Below, piece by piece: positions 16,624-24,990 of a DNA stretch of 40,134 nt. Source of the DNA: an uncultured Clostridia bacterium (GTDB taxonomy: Bacteria > Bacillota > Clostridia > Christensenellales > Borkfalkiaceae); NCBI GenBank assembly GCA_944376455.1, contig CALWCO010000011.1, positions 1 through 40,134 of the forward strand. Direction: 5' to 3'. Below the pieces are notes generated by a model. It did no database searches. It saw nothing but the letters and a program-made list of their open reading frames with translations, and was not told the DNA's origin. The translations under genes and the position numbers were made by a program. Positions within the stretch are counted from its first letter, which is position 1; the number at the start of each line of letters is the position of its first letter.

Positions 16624-19158
16624 CTATTGCTTTTTCTTGAAGACAATGTAATTCACCACGAGAATGACGTCGAGAATGAGCAAAAGTACAACGAGGAAAT
16701 AACGCAAAGCGTCGGGACTGCCTTCGCGGAAGCTGTCGGCATCGACGGTCGCATAGTACGTTACGCCGCCCTGTTCATAGGCGACGAGCATTTTGCCTTC
16801 GTCTTCGGTCGTATAGGCGGCGACGGCATAATCTTTTCCCGCTTCCAGAGTGATCTGTCGGTTGTCGGCGGAAGTCGCAACGATGTCCTTGTCGCTGTGC
16901 AGCGTTTTGTAATAGACGGAAGCGTTTTCTTCCACCGTCCCTCTGAAATCGCGTACAAAATTTTTCGGCACGTAACCGTAAAGCGTTTGGGTGCCGTCCG
17001 ACCAGGAAACGAAATAGTAGTCATAGTCGAGGGCATCGCCGAGCGAAAGTTCGCGGATGACGGTCACGAGCGTATTCTTTTCCAAGGCCGTCAGTTTCAG
17101 GTTGCCTGTCAGATAAGGATACTTATAGAGGGAAACGTTGTTGGTGACATAGCCGATTCCGTCGGTGAAACGATCGGGCACGGAGGTATACTCCTCCTGA
17201 TCGATCGCCGTACACGCGCTCTGCAACACCAATCCCGTGGTGTAGGTGCGCGTCGTCGGGTCGAATACGCTGACGATGTAATAGGACCGTCCGTGTATGT
17301 CCGTTTCGCCGAGCACCAGCGCATTGGTTCCCGTCTGTTCGCGGGCATAGCCGAGATAGGGGAAATATTCCGCGTCCTCGGTCAGTTCGTTGAGTTCGAA
17401 GCGGAGGAGAACGGCGTTCTCGCCGAGGGTCACGACGGCCGCGACGTCGTCGGCACCCGCACGGTCCTCATAGACCGTCCGATAGGCATTGCCCGTTTCC
17501 AGCGCGCCGAGGTGGGGCAGGTCGACGGCTTCCGTCGTCAGGAGGTAGTCGTCATACAGAAAATAGACGGTGCCCGATTCATAGCCGAAGGCGAAATCTT
17601 TGAGCGTTTTGTCCGACTGAAAGACGCAACCCGTATTGTCGATTGTGTATTGTACGCCGTCGCTGCGGGAGAGCGCGTTGCCCGAAAGCCCGTAAATATT
17701 CCCGTCAAAATCGACGGCGATGTCCGAGGTGGGTGCCGAGAAGGTATGCGCGAGCGTGCCCGCGGCGCGGTTATCCATAAATTCGGAAGGGGTGTACCGA
17801 TACACCGCGTTGTCGTCGAAGAGTACGTACAGATTGCCGTAAATATCCGCCGTCAGGGCTTTGGCGCGCGAGCTGTTCGGCTTGGTGCTTGCGGGGGAAC
17901 GGGTAAAGTCGTCGGCGTCCATCCGATAGAAGGACAGATTTTCCGTGACGATGAAATAATCCCCGTCCCGCGCGGCGGCGACGCCCGCGATGTTGCCGTT
18001 GAAGCCCGCCAGCGCCTCCCGCACCGGGTTTCCGTCGAAGTCATAGACGCACACCGTGGAGGTGTTGGCGACGAGTACCGTATTCCCGTCCGAGGCGAGA
18101 AAGGCAGGGGTAAAGGCACAGGGGAAAGAACGGAAAGTGCCGTCGGCATAATTGTAGAGTTGCAGGCGGTTTTCGTCGGCGGTAACCAGATACTCTCCCG
18201 CAACGATGCTCTGGCGCGCCGAAAGCAGACGGTTGTCGCTCGTTGACGCCGCACCGATTTCGTAATCGGTGAAATTTCCACTCGCGGTGTCGAAGCGGCA
18301 GATCTTTGCGCCCTTATCCGTGACGCCCGTCACGTACATATAATTTCCCGACGGGCAGAGCGCGCCGTAAGCCGTGTCGTCCGCGTCATACGTTTTTTGC
18401 AGTTTTTCGGCCGCAATATCATAGAGATAGAGGGCGTTCATGTCTGTATAGTACAGCGTGTTGCCCGATACGGCGATGTCGTATATATCCGTTTGCAGGT
18501 CCTTGGTCGTCTGCGTCTCCGCCGTCCCGGGATTGAAAATGTTGAAATATTGTCCGTCGGTGTAATAGAGCAGTCCGTTTTCATAGACCATGCAGGGAAC
18601 GGTGGTGACGGGAGAGACGAGCTTTTTGATGGGGTTGTCCCGATCGCGGGCGTCGTAAATATTGGTCGTACCCGTCACGCTCATGGCGTAATAGATGGTA
18701 TCGTCCGCCAAGGTGAAGGAGCTGCAGGACAGACCGTATGCTTCGGCGACGGGTTCGTCCGACGTGCAGTCCATGGTGGACAGCGTGCCGTTTTCGTCCA
18801 GAAAGTAGAGCAGGTGCCCCTCGCCCCATTCCAACTGGACGACGTCGCCTGTATGCGTGTAGAGGGTGTATTCTGCTCCGTTATAGACATACACGTTCTT
18901 CCCGTCGGCGACGGCGATATATCCGTCCCGCAGGGAGATCCCGTCCGCCGAAACGAGGGACAGATACTGCTCGTACGTCGAGGGCACGAGAAGCTCGAGG
19001 GACGCCTTGTCCAGCGTCTGTGCCGTGCCCGCGGCAGAAGTGTCCTGCGCCGCCGAAGCCGTCGCCCGCTTTTGTGCGTCAATTGCGCTCGCGCCCGCGC
19101 CCGCGATGAACGCGCCCGCGCATAAAATTGTCAGTACGCCCGAAAAAAACCTCTTCAT
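16624..19158 (-). CDS. Membrane-anchored extracellular protein with beta-propeller and SH3-like region
   Basis: An 844-residue protein, family not recognised. A signal peptide starts at MKRFFSGVLTILCAG. Residues ~45-600 show many short Tyr-, Asp- and Gly-rich beta-strand repeats (for example NTLYYTDMNALYLYD and GNLYVLFDDNAVYRY), typical of a beta-propeller. A region near 660-730 ending LYGYVPKNF resembles a bacterial SH3 domain. One C-terminal helix (~817-839) and KKKQ anchor it with the bulk outside. The start is fixed by the signal peptide, yet no Shine-Dalgarno is present and TATAAT lies only 9 nt upstream. It is divergent from the phage regulator and shares SH3-like features with the gene at 20009-20743. 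Confidence 0.75.
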   Translation of the reverse strand: MKRFFSGVLTILCAGAFIAGAGASAIDAQKRATASAAQDTSAAGTAQTLDKASLELLVPSTYEQYLSLVSADGISLRDGYIAVADGKNVYVYNGAEYTLYTHTGDVVQLEWGEGHLLYFLDENGTLSTMDCTSDEPVAEAYGLSCSSFTLADDTIYYAMSVTGTTNIYDARDRDNPIKKLVSPVTTVPCMVYENGLLYYTDGQYFNIFNPGTAETQTTKDLQTDIYDIAVSGNTLYYTDMNALYLYDIAAEKLQKTYDADDTAYGALCPSGNYMYVTGVTDKGAKICRFDTASGNFTDYEIGAASTSDNRLLSARQSIVAGEYLVTADENRLQLYNYADGTFRSFPCAFTPAFLASDGNTVLVANTSTVCVYDFDGNPVREALAGFNGNIAGVAAARDGDYFIVTENLSFYRMDADDFTRSPASTKPNSSRAKALTADIYGNLYVLFDDNAVYRYTPSEFMDNRAAGTLAHTFSAPTSDIAVDFDGNIYGLSGNALSRSDGVQYTIDNTGCVFQSDKTLKDFAFGYESGTVYFLYDDYLLTTEAVDLPHLGALETGNAYRTVYEDRAGADDVAAVVTLGENAVLLRFELNELTEDAEYFPYLGYAREQTGTNALVLGETDIHGRSYYIVSVFDPTTRTYTTGLVLQSACTAIDQEEYTSVPDRFTDGIGYVTNNVSLYKYPYLTGNLKLTALEKNTLVTVIRELSLGDALDYDYYFVSWSDGTQTLYGYVPKNFVRDFRGTVEENASVYYKTLHSDKDIVATSADNRQITLEAGKDYAVAAYTTEDEGKMLVAYEQGGVTYYATVDADSFREGSPDALRYFLVVLLLILDVILVVNYIVFKKKQ

Positions 19159-19167
19159 ATCTATCGT

Positions 19168-19196
19168 ATTATACCATATCGCAAGCCAAAATACAA
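19168..19196 (-). promoter_or_regulatory. Promoter for a probably leaderless surface-protein mRNA
   Basis: Minus strand TTGTAT (19196-19191), 17-nt spacer, extended -10 TGGTATAAT with TATAAT at 19173-19168. Only 9 nt separate the -10 from the ATG at 19158, so the 5' leader would be about 2-3 nt. Confidence 0.65.
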
Positions 19197-19250
19197 GCGT
19201 TGCGGGTCCTGTTTTTTGAGAAAACTTTTTTTGAATTTTTGGAAAATTTT

Positions 19251-19273
19251 GGCATATGTGGCAACCGTATGCC
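19251..19273. promoter_or_regulatory. 23-bp inverted repeat, possible operator
   Basis: GGCATA and TATGCC flank an 11-nt centre, just upstream of the -10 at 19285-19290 in the divergent region. It is a candidate repressor or activator site for the phage module. Confidence 0.4.
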
Positions 19274-19284
19274 CCTTTTCGGTG

Positions 19285-19319
19285 GTATGATATTTTCGTA
19301 AAAAGCGAACAAATGTTTG
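19285..19319 (+). promoter_or_regulatory. Extended -10 promoter with downstream LexA (SOS) box
   Basis: TGGTATGAT (TATGAT at 19285-19290) is an extended -10 element. CGAACAAATGTTTG at 19306-19319 fits the Gram-positive LexA/DinR consensus CGAACRNRYGTTYC except for the final base. Its place just after the expected start site suits repression. It lies about 45 nt before the first gene of the phage head module. Confidence 0.6.
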
Positions 19320-19364
19320 TTTTTTTATAAAAAATAAAACTTTCAAAAAGGGACGTGAGGAAAT

Positions 19365-19976
19365 ATGGCAGGAAGGCAGATTGCACAAAGGAGCGGAGGA
19401 ACACAAGGGGCGGAAGGGAGCAGGGGCGCGTATGAAAAGACGCTGTTGTACCTTTATCCGCATCTGGAGACAATGTCTGCGGCATTGGATGTCAGTTTGC
19501 AGACACAGGCGTTGCTCTCATATCGCAAACGAGAGGGCGCGGAGGCGCTCGTGGAGCGGCTTTTGACGGCCGATTTTCAGTCGCGGTTTCTTTTGGGCGT
19601 GCAGGAAACGCTGGACGAGCTGTTCGGGGAATTTTCGCGGGAGGATATGTTCGTGCTGGAATACCGCTATTTCCGCCGTAAGCGGGTGATGCGTTCGTAC
19701 GAGGCGGAGCCCGTCAAGATGTCCCTGCGCACGTTCTATCGCCGCCAGCACCGCGTTTTGCAGAAGTTCTCCGCCGCGATCAAGCGGCGGGGGATGGACG
19801 AAAAATGGTTTTTTGAAAACTTTTCGGATATGGACTGGGCGATGCGGGTCTATAGAAAAGTTCGCGCGGGGCACGATTCGTACATCATGGGCAAGTATAA
19901 GAACAGTCCGCTCTTTCGCACCGAAAAACACGAAAAAGAAGAACAGAGTGCCTGCATGCCCGAGATAAACGCATAA
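19365..19976 (+). CDS. Phage late transcriptional regulator, sigma-region-4-like (ArpU/RinA type)
   Basis: A 203-residue protein with an N-terminal helical part and a C-terminal DNA-binding segment. Residues ~82-145 contain LFGEFSREDMFVLEYRYF and then MSLRTFYRRQHRVLQKF, which looks like a sigma-4 or ArpU-type helix-turn-helix. In Firmicutes phages such regulators sit immediately before terminase and switch on late genes; the position here is the same. The ribosome site GTGAGGA precedes the ATG. The family assignment rests on motif shape and context, not on a close match. The basic C-terminal tail is likely disordered. Confidence 0.65.
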   Translation: MAGRQIAQRSGGTQGAEGSRGAYEKTLLYLYPHLETMSAALDVSLQTQALLSYRKREGAEALVERLLTADFQSRFLLGVQETLDELFGEFSREDMFVLEYRYFRRKRVMRSYEAEPVKMSLRTFYRRQHRVLQKFSAAIKRRGMDEKWFFENFSDMDWAMRVYRKVRAGHDSYIMGKYKNSPLFRTEKHEKEEQSACMPEINA

Positions 19977-20008
19977 TCTGACCCTGTTCGGATCCGCCCG
20001 CGCAACGT

Positions 20009-20743
20009 TCAGATGTCAAATTCGCTCTCGGCCTTGGGTGGCGCGGGACGGCGGGGACGCACAAGATAATAGGTCACGCCGAGCGCGAGCACGCCGAGTA
20101 CCGCGCCGAGCACGATCTGCGCCACGGGAATGTTGACGGGGGAAGGCTCGTTCCCTCCCTCCTCTTCAGGCATGGTGCCTTCGAAATCCGTATTCAGATC
20201 ATAGGAAATGTCGTGCGTTTTCGGAAGATAGCCCCGTTCTCCGTCCAGGGCGACGTACCAATAGAGCGACGAGCCGACGGTATAATCCCCGTAATAGGCA
20301 TAGGTGAGGGTCACTTCGGAGAACACGTTGTCGCCCGCGGGGAACGTCCCGCCCGCGCTTAAGGTATAGGTCACTTCGATCGGATAAAAGAGGAAGGGGC
20401 GTTCGGGCACGAAATCCACGAAGTGCAACTGTTCGGTTCTGCAATAACCGTATATGGCGGTGTAGGGCGCGGCGTCTTCGGAGTACTGCACATAGCAATA
20501 GTCCCCCTCTTCGGAGAGTACCTTGACGTAATATGTATAGGGGATGCAGAACAGGCCGCTTTGTTCGTTTTTCTCGGCATACAGGTAGATGTCGTGCGCG
20601 AGCGCGCAGGCATAGCTTGTGTCGTCCTCCGTGGCGGCCGCGCGAACGGAAGAAAAGGGTGCGGCGGAAAAGGCCGCTGTGAAAAGAAAGTATGAACTTG
20701 CGCACAGGATACAGAGCAGTGCGGAAAGAAACTGTTTTTTCAT
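20009..20743 (-). CDS. Membrane-anchored SH3-like surface protein, antisense inside the phage module
   Basis: A 244-residue protein with a signal peptide (MKKQFLSALLCILCASSYF), one or two SH3-like stretches (DIYLYAEKN...YYVKVLSEEGDYCYVQYS...IYGYCR and WYVALDGERGYLPKT), and a C-terminal helix (about 205-228) followed by a basic, proline-rich cytoplasmic tail. It lies between the regulator and terminase but on the other strand, like a phage moron. The pattern resembles the SH3-like part of the protein at 16624-19158. The start at 20743 is set by the signal peptide. There is no Shine-Dalgarno, and TATACT lies 11 nt upstream. Confidence 0.7.
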   Translation of the reverse strand: MKKQFLSALLCILCASSYFLFTAAFSAAPFSSVRAAATEDDTSYACALAHDIYLYAEKNEQSGLFCIPYTYYVKVLSEEGDYCYVQYSEDAAPYTAIYGYCRTEQLHFVDFVPERPFLFYPIEVTYTLSAGGTFPAGDNVFSEVTLTYAYYGDYTVGSSLYWYVALDGERGYLPKTHDISYDLNTDFEGTMPEEEGGNEPSPVNIPVAQIVLGAVLGVLALGVTYYLVRPRRPAPPKAESEFDI

Positions 20744-20754
20744 AGGTAGAGATA

Positions 20755-20760
20755 AGTATA
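20755..20760 (-). promoter_or_regulatory. -10 box very close to the start codon
   Basis: Minus strand TATACT ends 11 nt before the ATG at 20743. The -35 is weak. It would give an mRNA with a leader of about 4-5 nt. Confidence 0.45.
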
Positions 20761-20801
20761 GCGTGCAAAACGCGGGGAAAAAGGACAGATTTCGACGAAC
20801 G

Positions 20802-22238
20802 ATGGAGAATATCATAGAAAAAATTACCGCGATCGAGCGGGAACAGGCGCGCCGCAGGGCGAACGATGCCCTCGCCGCCTACAATACGGGCAAAAAAAGA
20901 CATAAGAAACAGCTCCTCTTTCACAAATGCAAAAAGCGCAACCGCTGGGTCTTCGGCGGCAATCGTTCGGGCAAGACGGAGTGCGGCGCGGTGGAATGCG
21001 TCTATATGGCGCGCGGGATACATCCCTATCGGAAGAACAGAAAAAACGTCGCGGGCTGGGTGGTGTCCCTGTCCCAACAGGTACAGCGGGACGTGGCGCA
21101 GAAGAAGATCCTGCATTATCTCCGTCCCGATTGGATCGAAGACATCGTCATGCTTTCGGGGAGGAAGGATTCCCCCGAAAACGGGGTCATCGACTTCATC
21201 CGCGTCAAAAACGTATTGGGCGGGAGTTCCCTCATCGGGTTCAAAAGTTGCGATCAGGGCAGGGAGAAATTTCAGGGCAGTTCGCTCGATTTCGTCTGGT
21301 TCGACGAGGAGCCGCCGAAGGAGATTTACGAAGAGTGCCGCATGCGCGTCATGGACAGGCGGGGGGATCTGTTCGGCACCATGACGCCCTTGAAGGGGAT
21401 CACCTTTCTGTATGACGAAATTTATCTCAACAAGAACAATAACCCGGAAGTGTGGTATGAGTTCATGGAGTGGGCGGACAACCCGTTCCTTTCCAAAAAG
21501 GAAATCGCTCTTTTGGAAAGCAGTCTGGACGAAACCGCTCTGCAATCCCGCCGCTTCGGGCGGTTCGCCGCGGGCGAAGGATTGGTGTATCCCGAATTCG
21601 ACGAGAGCATACACGTCATCGAGCCGTTTGCCGTACCCGCCGCATGGCAGGACAACATCTCCATCGACCCCGGACTGCACAACCCCCTTTCCGCCCATTG
21701 GTACGCCGTCGATTTCGACGACAACGTCTATGTGATATACGAATACTATCAGGCGGGTAAGGACGTGGACTATCATGCCGCCCGCATCAAAGAGATATGC
21801 AAAAAACTCGGCTGGCATACGGACGGAAAGGGGCGGATCTGCGCACTCATCGACAGCGCGGCGGGACAGCGCACGCTGGCCTCCGTCAAGAGCGTCAGCG
21901 AGCTGTTCTATGAGCGGGACATTCTCGTCAATTCCAACGTGGATAAGGACCTGTTTTCGGGGATACAGCGGGTCAAGAGTTATCTCAATCAGAAAAACGG
22001 CTTGCCCAATATTTATATTTTCAAAGGATGCGTCAATCTGATACGAGAAATCAAGGGTTATTTCTGGGGCGAGGGTGACGTGCCGAAAAAGCGGGACGAC
22101 CACGCGCTCGACGAGATGCGCTATTATCTCATGTCCCGCCCCCGCGGCAACGCCGAAAAGCCTCCGCTGAATGAGATACAGCGGGATAAACAGCGGCGCA
22201 TCCGTAGTCTCGGGAGAAAAAAGTATGGACAGTATTAA
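20802..22238 (+). CDS. terL: Phage terminase large subunit
   Basis: A 478-residue DNA-packaging motor. The ATPase has Walker A GGNRSGKT (52-59) and Walker B LDFVWFDEE (162-170). The RNase-H-like nuclease has acidic residues Asp289 (SIDPG), Asp351 (LIDSA) and Asp437 (DHALDEMRY), so both activities look intact. The start ATG at 20802 is chosen because the recognisable protein begins there and the upstream frame only overlaps the antisense gene; the ribosome site AAGGA is somewhat distant. The next gene overlaps by 14 nt. Together with the portal it would pump DNA into a procapsid. Confidence 0.93.
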   Translation: MENIIEKITAIEREQARRRANDALAAYNTGKKRHKKQLLFHKCKKRNRWVFGGNRSGKTECGAVECVYMARGIHPYRKNRKNVAGWVVSLSQQVQRDVAQKKILHYLRPDWIEDIVMLSGRKDSPENGVIDFIRVKNVLGGSSLIGFKSCDQGREKFQGSSLDFVWFDEEPPKEIYEECRMRVMDRRGDLFGTMTPLKGITFLYDEIYLNKNNNPEVWYEFMEWADNPFLSKKEIALLESSLDETALQSRRFGRFAAGEGLVYPEFDESIHVIEPFAVPAAWQDNISIDPGLHNPLSAHWYAVDFDDNVYVIYEYYQAGKDVDYHAARIKEICKKLGWHTDGKGRICALIDSAAGQRTLASVKSVSELFYERDILVNSNVDKDLFSGIQRVKSYLNQKNGLPNIYIFKGCVNLIREIKGYFWGEGDVPKKRDDHALDEMRYYLMSRPRGNAEKPPLNEIQRDKQRRIRSLGRKKYGQY

Positions 22239-22551
22239 AGACGGTATTAAAAAAGAAAATGACAAAAAGGTAAAGGATACGGATAAAGCGAAAAGGGACG
22301 GGGAAATCGACGCCGCACTCCGAAAGGTGGCGTTCGGGTTCTCCCTTGAAGAGGTGACGGAGGAATACGGCGTGGAGGACGGGGAGCTCAAACTTGTCAA
22401 ACGGCGCGAGACGCGCAAGGACGTGGCGCCCGATCTCAAAGCCGTCAAAATGCTCCTCGATGGCGGCGCCGATCTTTCGACGATGAGCGACGAGGAGCTG
22501 GAAAGGGAAAAACAAAGATTATTGAAATTGTTAAAGGAGAACGATACATGA
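22225..22551 (+). CDS. Small phage packaging protein, possible terminase small subunit
   Basis: A 108-residue charged helical protein. The segment ALRKVAFGFSLEEVTEEY and then KLVKRRETRKDVAPDLKAVKMLL has the layout I associate with small proteins beside terminase in Firmicutes phages, often considered TerS-like. The C-terminus is a Glu/Lys/Leu-rich helix suited to oligomerisation. It overlaps terL by 14 nt and the portal gene by 4 nt, so translation is coupled. A TerS normally precedes TerL; here it follows. The function is inference. Confidence 0.5.
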   Translation: MDSIKDGIKKENDKKVKDTDKAKRDGEIDAALRKVAFGFSLEEVTEEYGVEDGELKLVKRRETRKDVAPDLKAVKMLLDGGADLSTMSDEELEREKQRLLKLLKENDT

Positions 22552-24404
22552 AACAGACGGATCTGGAAAGGCGCGCCGAGGAACGGCGCGTACAGGCGCT
22601 CGTGCGGGAGATCGAAGAGGACTTCGAACGCCGCCGCGCCGAGCGGCGGGAGCTGGAACGCGGCTGGGAACTCAACATGAACTTTTTCGGCGGCAATCAA
22701 TATTGCGACGTCGCGCCCAACGGGGAGATCGCGGAAGAGGACAAACGTTTTTATTGGCAGTCTCGCCGCGTGTTCAATCACATCGCGCCCACGGTGGAAA
22801 CGCGGTGCGCCAAGCTGGAAAAGAGCCGCCCCGCGCTCGAGGTGCGCGCCGCGTCCGACGAGGACGCGGACATCAAATGCGCGCGGCTCGCGTCGGACAT
22901 TCTCCGCGCCGTGAGCGAGCGCGTGGGGCTGGGCGGCATCATTTCCCGCGCCACGCTGTGGTCGGAGGTTTGCGGCACGGCGTTCTATAAAGTCATCTGG
23001 GACGCCGCCGCGGGTGACAGCTTTTTCGACGGGCAGGACAAACGCCGAGAGGGGGACGTCGCCGTGGTGCCCGTCCCGCCTTTCGAGATTTTCCCCGATT
23101 CCCTCGCGGCGGAACGGCTCGAGGACGTGCATTCGCTCATTCACGCCAAGGCGGTGCCCGTTTCGGAAATCTTTGAGAAATTCGGCGTACGCCTCGCGGG
23201 GCGGGACATCAGCGAATTTTCTCTCTCGCCGTATTCCCTTTCGCGGCATTGGAAAACGGTCGAGGGACAGGGCGCGAAATACGTCGGAAAAAATTACGAA
23301 ATCGTCATAGAACGTTATACCATGCCCGATTCCGAGCGAGAAAACGGTAAATTGGAAATCGTGGCGGGCGGCAAGCTCTTATACGAGGGGGAGATGCCCT
23401 ATCTGAACGGGGACAAGGGGGGACGGAAATTTCCCTTTGCGCGGCAGGTTTCCCTGCCTTTGCCGGGTGCGTTTTTCGGCGCGAGCGTCGTCGATCGGCT
23501 CATCCCCCTGCAACGGGCATACAATGCCGTGCGCAACCGCAAACATGAATTTCTCAATCGTCTTTCGATGGGCGTGGTGGCGGTCGAGGACGGATCGGTG
23601 GATACCGACGAACTCTCCGAAGAGGGGCTCTGCCCCGGAAAAATTCTTGTCTATCGTCAGGGAAGCCGTCCTCCCGAAATGTTCGACTGCGGGGAGATTC
23701 CGGCGGAGTTTGCCAAAGAGGAGGACACCATCACCAACGAATTTATGCTCATTTCGGGTACGAGTGAAATCACGCGCAATTCGGTCAATCCGACCAACGT
23801 GACGAGCGCGACGGGTCTGCAGTTGCTGCTGACGCAGGAGGACGACCGTATGTCGGTCAGTGCAAATTCCGTCTGCCGTGCAGTCGAGGAAGTGGGACGG
23901 CAGATCTTAAAGCTGTATAAGCAGTTCGCCACCACGCGCCGCATGATCGCCGTCGGCGGAGAGGGGAAGAGTACGGAGATTTATTATTTCAACGCTTCGG
24001 ACATCTCTTCGGACGACGTGGTGTTCGACACGACCAACGTGCAGACGCCCGAACAGAAGCGCGCCGCGGTGCTCGAACTGCTCTCTCTCGGCCTGCTTTC
24101 GGATGCGGAGGGCAATATTTCGGAGAGCACCAAGAATAAAGTCCTGGAAGTGCTGGGGTACGGAAATCTTTCCGCGGCGCGGGATATCTCCTCCCTGCAC
24201 ATTTCCAAAGCGGAGAAGGAGAACCTGCGCCTTTCGGCGGGTGAAGAGGTGCGGGTCGAGTCCTATGACGATCATGCTTTGCATTACACCGAGCACGTGC
24301 GTTTCCTCCTTTCGGAGGAGTTTGCCGCCAAAGGCGACGAGGAGGCCAAAGCGCGCGTGGAGAAGCACCTTGCGGGACATACGGAATTTTTAAACAAAAA
24401 ATAA
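22548..24404 (+). CDS. Phage portal protein (podovirus-like)
   Basis: A 618-residue protein of the size of P22-type portals. It has a charged N-terminal helix (residues 1-45), then WELNMNFFGGNQYCD, a stretch on triplet-binding SLPLPGAFFGASVVDRLIPLQRAYNAVRNRKHEFLNR, and TNVTSATGLQLLLTQEDDRMS before the stem helix. The middle and later parts (FDTTNVQTPEQKRAAVLELL) match the clip/stem layout. Twelve copies would form the DNA entry ring at one capsid vertex and dock terminase. Assignment comes from size, order and motifs. The ATGA overlap with the previous gene supports the start. Confidence 0.82.
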   Translation: MKQTDLERRAEERRVQALVREIEEDFERRRAERRELERGWELNMNFFGGNQYCDVAPNGEIAEEDKRFYWQSRRVFNHIAPTVETRCAKLEKSRPALEVRAASDEDADIKCARLASDILRAVSERVGLGGIISRATLWSEVCGTAFYKVIWDAAAGDSFFDGQDKRREGDVAVVPVPPFEIFPDSLAAERLEDVHSLIHAKAVPVSEIFEKFGVRLAGRDISEFSLSPYSLSRHWKTVEGQGAKYVGKNYEIVIERYTMPDSERENGKLEIVAGGKLLYEGEMPYLNGDKGGRKFPFARQVSLPLPGAFFGASVVDRLIPLQRAYNAVRNRKHEFLNRLSMGVVAVEDGSVDTDELSEEGLCPGKILVYRQGSRPPEMFDCGEIPAEFAKEEDTITNEFMLISGTSEITRNSVNPTNVTSATGLQLLLTQEDDRMSVSANSVCRAVEEVGRQILKLYKQFATTRRMIAVGGEGKSTEIYYFNASDISSDDVVFDTTNVQTPEQKRAAVLELLSLGLLSDAEGNISESTKNKVLEVLGYGNLSAARDISSLHISKAEKENLRLSAGEEVRVESYDDHALHYTEHVRFLLSEEFAAKGDEEAKARVEKHLAGHTEFLNKK

Positions 24405-24423
24405 GAGGAAAAGGAGTAAAAAA

Positions 24424-24942
24424 ATGGAAGAAGAGAAAAAGGAGAACATGGAAAACGCGGATGGCATGCCCGAAAACAACGGGACGGAGCAAGGCGCAGC
24501 GGCGCAAACGGAAGAAGGCTCGTCGGCAACGGAGAAATTGGGTAAGTTCAAAAGCGTCGATGCCCTTTTGCGGGCTTACAACTCTTTGCAGGCAGAATTC
24601 ACCCGCCGCTCTCAGCGCCTCAAAGAGCTGGAAAGGGAGAGGGAGGAGGGGAATATCCCGCCGTCGGCGGCCGAACCGGTAACGCCGCCCGCGGCGCAGG
24701 CTTCCGCCCCTTCCGCACCGTCCGCAGCGGCGCCCGAACGGGAAGAGGAGGAACTTTACCGACGGGCAAACGCCTCCGAAGAGGTCAGAAAGCGGATCAT
24801 CGGAGAATACCTCGACGGAGTGAAAAAGAACGCCGTACCGCTGATGAGCGGGGGCGTGAGCGTTGTCTCTCCCGCGGCAAAGGCAAAAAATCTTGCCGAA
24901 GCGGGGGCCATGGCGCTCGGTTATTTCCGCGATCATCATTGA
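24424..24942 (+). CDS. Capsid scaffolding-type protein
   Basis: A 172-residue protein, strongly charged at the N-terminus, with a helix FKSVDALLRAYNSLQAEFTR followed by a coiled-coil-like RLKELEREREE, an Ala/Pro-rich linker (~80-105) and a C-terminal helical part. It lies between portal and capsid, the usual scaffold position. Scaffolds guide capsid assembly and then leave. No protease gene was seen, so exit without cleavage, as in P22, is likely. The ribosome site AAAAGGAG precedes the ATG. Confidence 0.7.
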   Translation: MEEEKKENMENADGMPENNGTEQGAAAQTEEGSSATEKLGKFKSVDALLRAYNSLQAEFTRRSQRLKELEREREEGNIPPSAAEPVTPPAAQASAPSAPSAAAPEREEEELYRRANASEEVRKRIIGEYLDGVKKNAVPLMSGGVSVVSPAAKAKNLAEAGAMALGYFRDHH

Positions 24943-24990
24943 AAATAAAGATTTTTTCTGAATATACTTTCAGAACAGGAGAAAACAAAT

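Noticed and set aside
20199-23249. Long open frame antisense to terminase and portal
   Set aside because: It overlaps well-supported phage genes, has no start signal and no recognisable protein features.
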